Source: Anniella stebbinsi
Lineage: Eukaryota; Chordata; Lepidosauria; Squamata; Anniellidae
Assembly (NCBI GenBank): GCA_029215795.1
Contig: JARDYH010000005.1
Span: forward strand, 15,594,001 to 15,658,000
DNA length: 64,000 nt
Direction: 5' to 3'
Shown here: positions 63,422-64,000 of the stretch, piece by piece
Numbering within the stretch: position 1 is the first letter of the stretch
How the letters are laid out: each line of letters opens with the position of its first letter
Notes under the pieces: generated by a model
Database searches by the model: none
What the model was told of the DNA's origin: nothing
Seen by the model: only the letters and a program-made list of their open reading frames with translations
Translations under genes and position numbers: made by a program

Positions 63422-63500
63422 GCTACATCTCTCATAACCTGTTTTCACTTAGGCTGGAGATGCTGGGATTGAAGCTGGGACTTCCTTCAGGCAGAGCATG
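63422..63500. mobile_element. Right half of the split miniature element
   Basis: GCTACATCTCTCATAACCTG and GGCTGGAGATGCTGGGATTG continue the core interrupted at 62758. The end merges with the SINE at 63450. Confidence 0.6.
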
Positions 63501-63530
63501 TGCCCCACCATTGATATATGGGACCTCCCC
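63450..63530 (-). mobile_element. tRNA-derived SINE fragment, minus strand
   Basis: GCTGGGATTGAAGCTGGGAC (B-box inverse), TTCCTTCAGGCAGAGCATGT and GCCCCACCATTGATATATGG (A-box inverse, worn) parallel 46480-46530. Confidence 0.5.
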
Positions 63531-63556
63531 TACCCTATTCAGTGAAGCAATGGGAA

Positions 63557-63953
63557 TAGGGATGTTGGAGAAATCTGTAACATATAAAATTTAGATTGGA
63601 TTTCAGTGAATCCAACCCATCGATTTTGTGCATATTATGCAGACTTCCAAACCATTATTTTTACTTTCCAGAATTGTGCGCATATGTAGTTATCCAAAAT
63701 ATGAAAAATAAAACAAACCCCACCAAAAATGCACATTCCCCCCACATAGGCTAAAACATGGGTTTTTGTTTTTCATTTTCAAGAGTGCATAAGTTTAGAA
63801 ATGCAGAAGTGCGCACACTTTCTAATGTGAAAGTAACTTTGGGAATTTGAGAAAAAAACCCAATTCCATCAATGAGTGGACGACAGAACAAAAGATGCCT
63901 GACAGCCCATGAAACACATACAAAATGTATTTAACAAAATCCGTACATCCCTA
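63557..63953. mobile_element. TAGGGATGT-type element, 397 bp
   Basis: The ends TAGGGATGTTGG and CCGTACATCCCTA are inverted. Flanks AATGGGAA and AACGAAAG share four positions and differ by transitions at the other four. The interior is made of fuzzy GTGCATA / AATGCACA blocks. Confidence 0.5.
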
Positions 63954-64000
63954 AACGAAAGCAGGACATGGGCTGTAGAACCAGGGACCGAGGGAAGATG

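Overview
The window looks like nuclear DNA from a squamate reptile, most likely a lizard; the species cannot be named from sequence alone. The evidence is the repeat content: CR1- and L2-clade LINE tails, a tRNA-Ala-derived SINE, CORE/MIR-like SINEs, hAT-like miniature elements built around an ACAACTCCCATCATC core, palindromic AGTAAGTCCCATTG repeats, and many long AT, GT, GA, GAA and AAT microsatellites. I found no convincing protein-coding exon, rRNA gene or functional tRNA gene. The longest open frames (up to 175 codons) are chance frames in non-coding or transposon DNA, or decayed LINE reverse transcriptase. Base composition is moderate to AT-rich with local GC-rich islands. It reads as an intergenic or long intronic landscape.

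Layout: 1-9.4 kb has TIR elements, a CORE-SINE, a 320-bp foldback dimer and an 813-bp TIR element. 9.9-15.6 kb has a possible LTR, a hAT element with a perfect 8-bp target duplication, a foldback element, LINE tails and a LINE-in-SINE nest. 16-20 kb has decayed LINE 3' ends and palindromic elements. 22-26.7 kb is the densest hAT-like zone, including a 1,059-bp element carrying three 157-bp tandem units. 30-37.8 kb holds six copies of the foldback family, two LTR candidates and a large TIR element. 38-48 kb is SINEs, LINE tails, microsatellites and a possible regulatory island at 42 kb. 49-58.5 kb holds LINE fragments, including two with recognisable reverse transcriptase. 59-64 kb ends with a nested hAT-like insertion that has a 7/8 target duplication.

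The most coherent and possibly undescribed item is a non-autonomous foldback family (about ten copies). It exists as 172-bp hairpin monomers and as head-to-head dimers. Four dimers are each exactly 140 + 8 + 172 = 320 bp, and each is flanked by its own 8-bp target-site duplication, perfect in three and 6/8 in the fourth. The 8-bp spacer (CACTATAC type) has the same length as the target duplication and may be a fossil of the founding insertion. Other copies record later steps: end homogenisation, an apparent template switch, a half-dimer and a scrambled dimer. No autonomous partner (transposase) is in the window, so mobility must have been supplied in trans.
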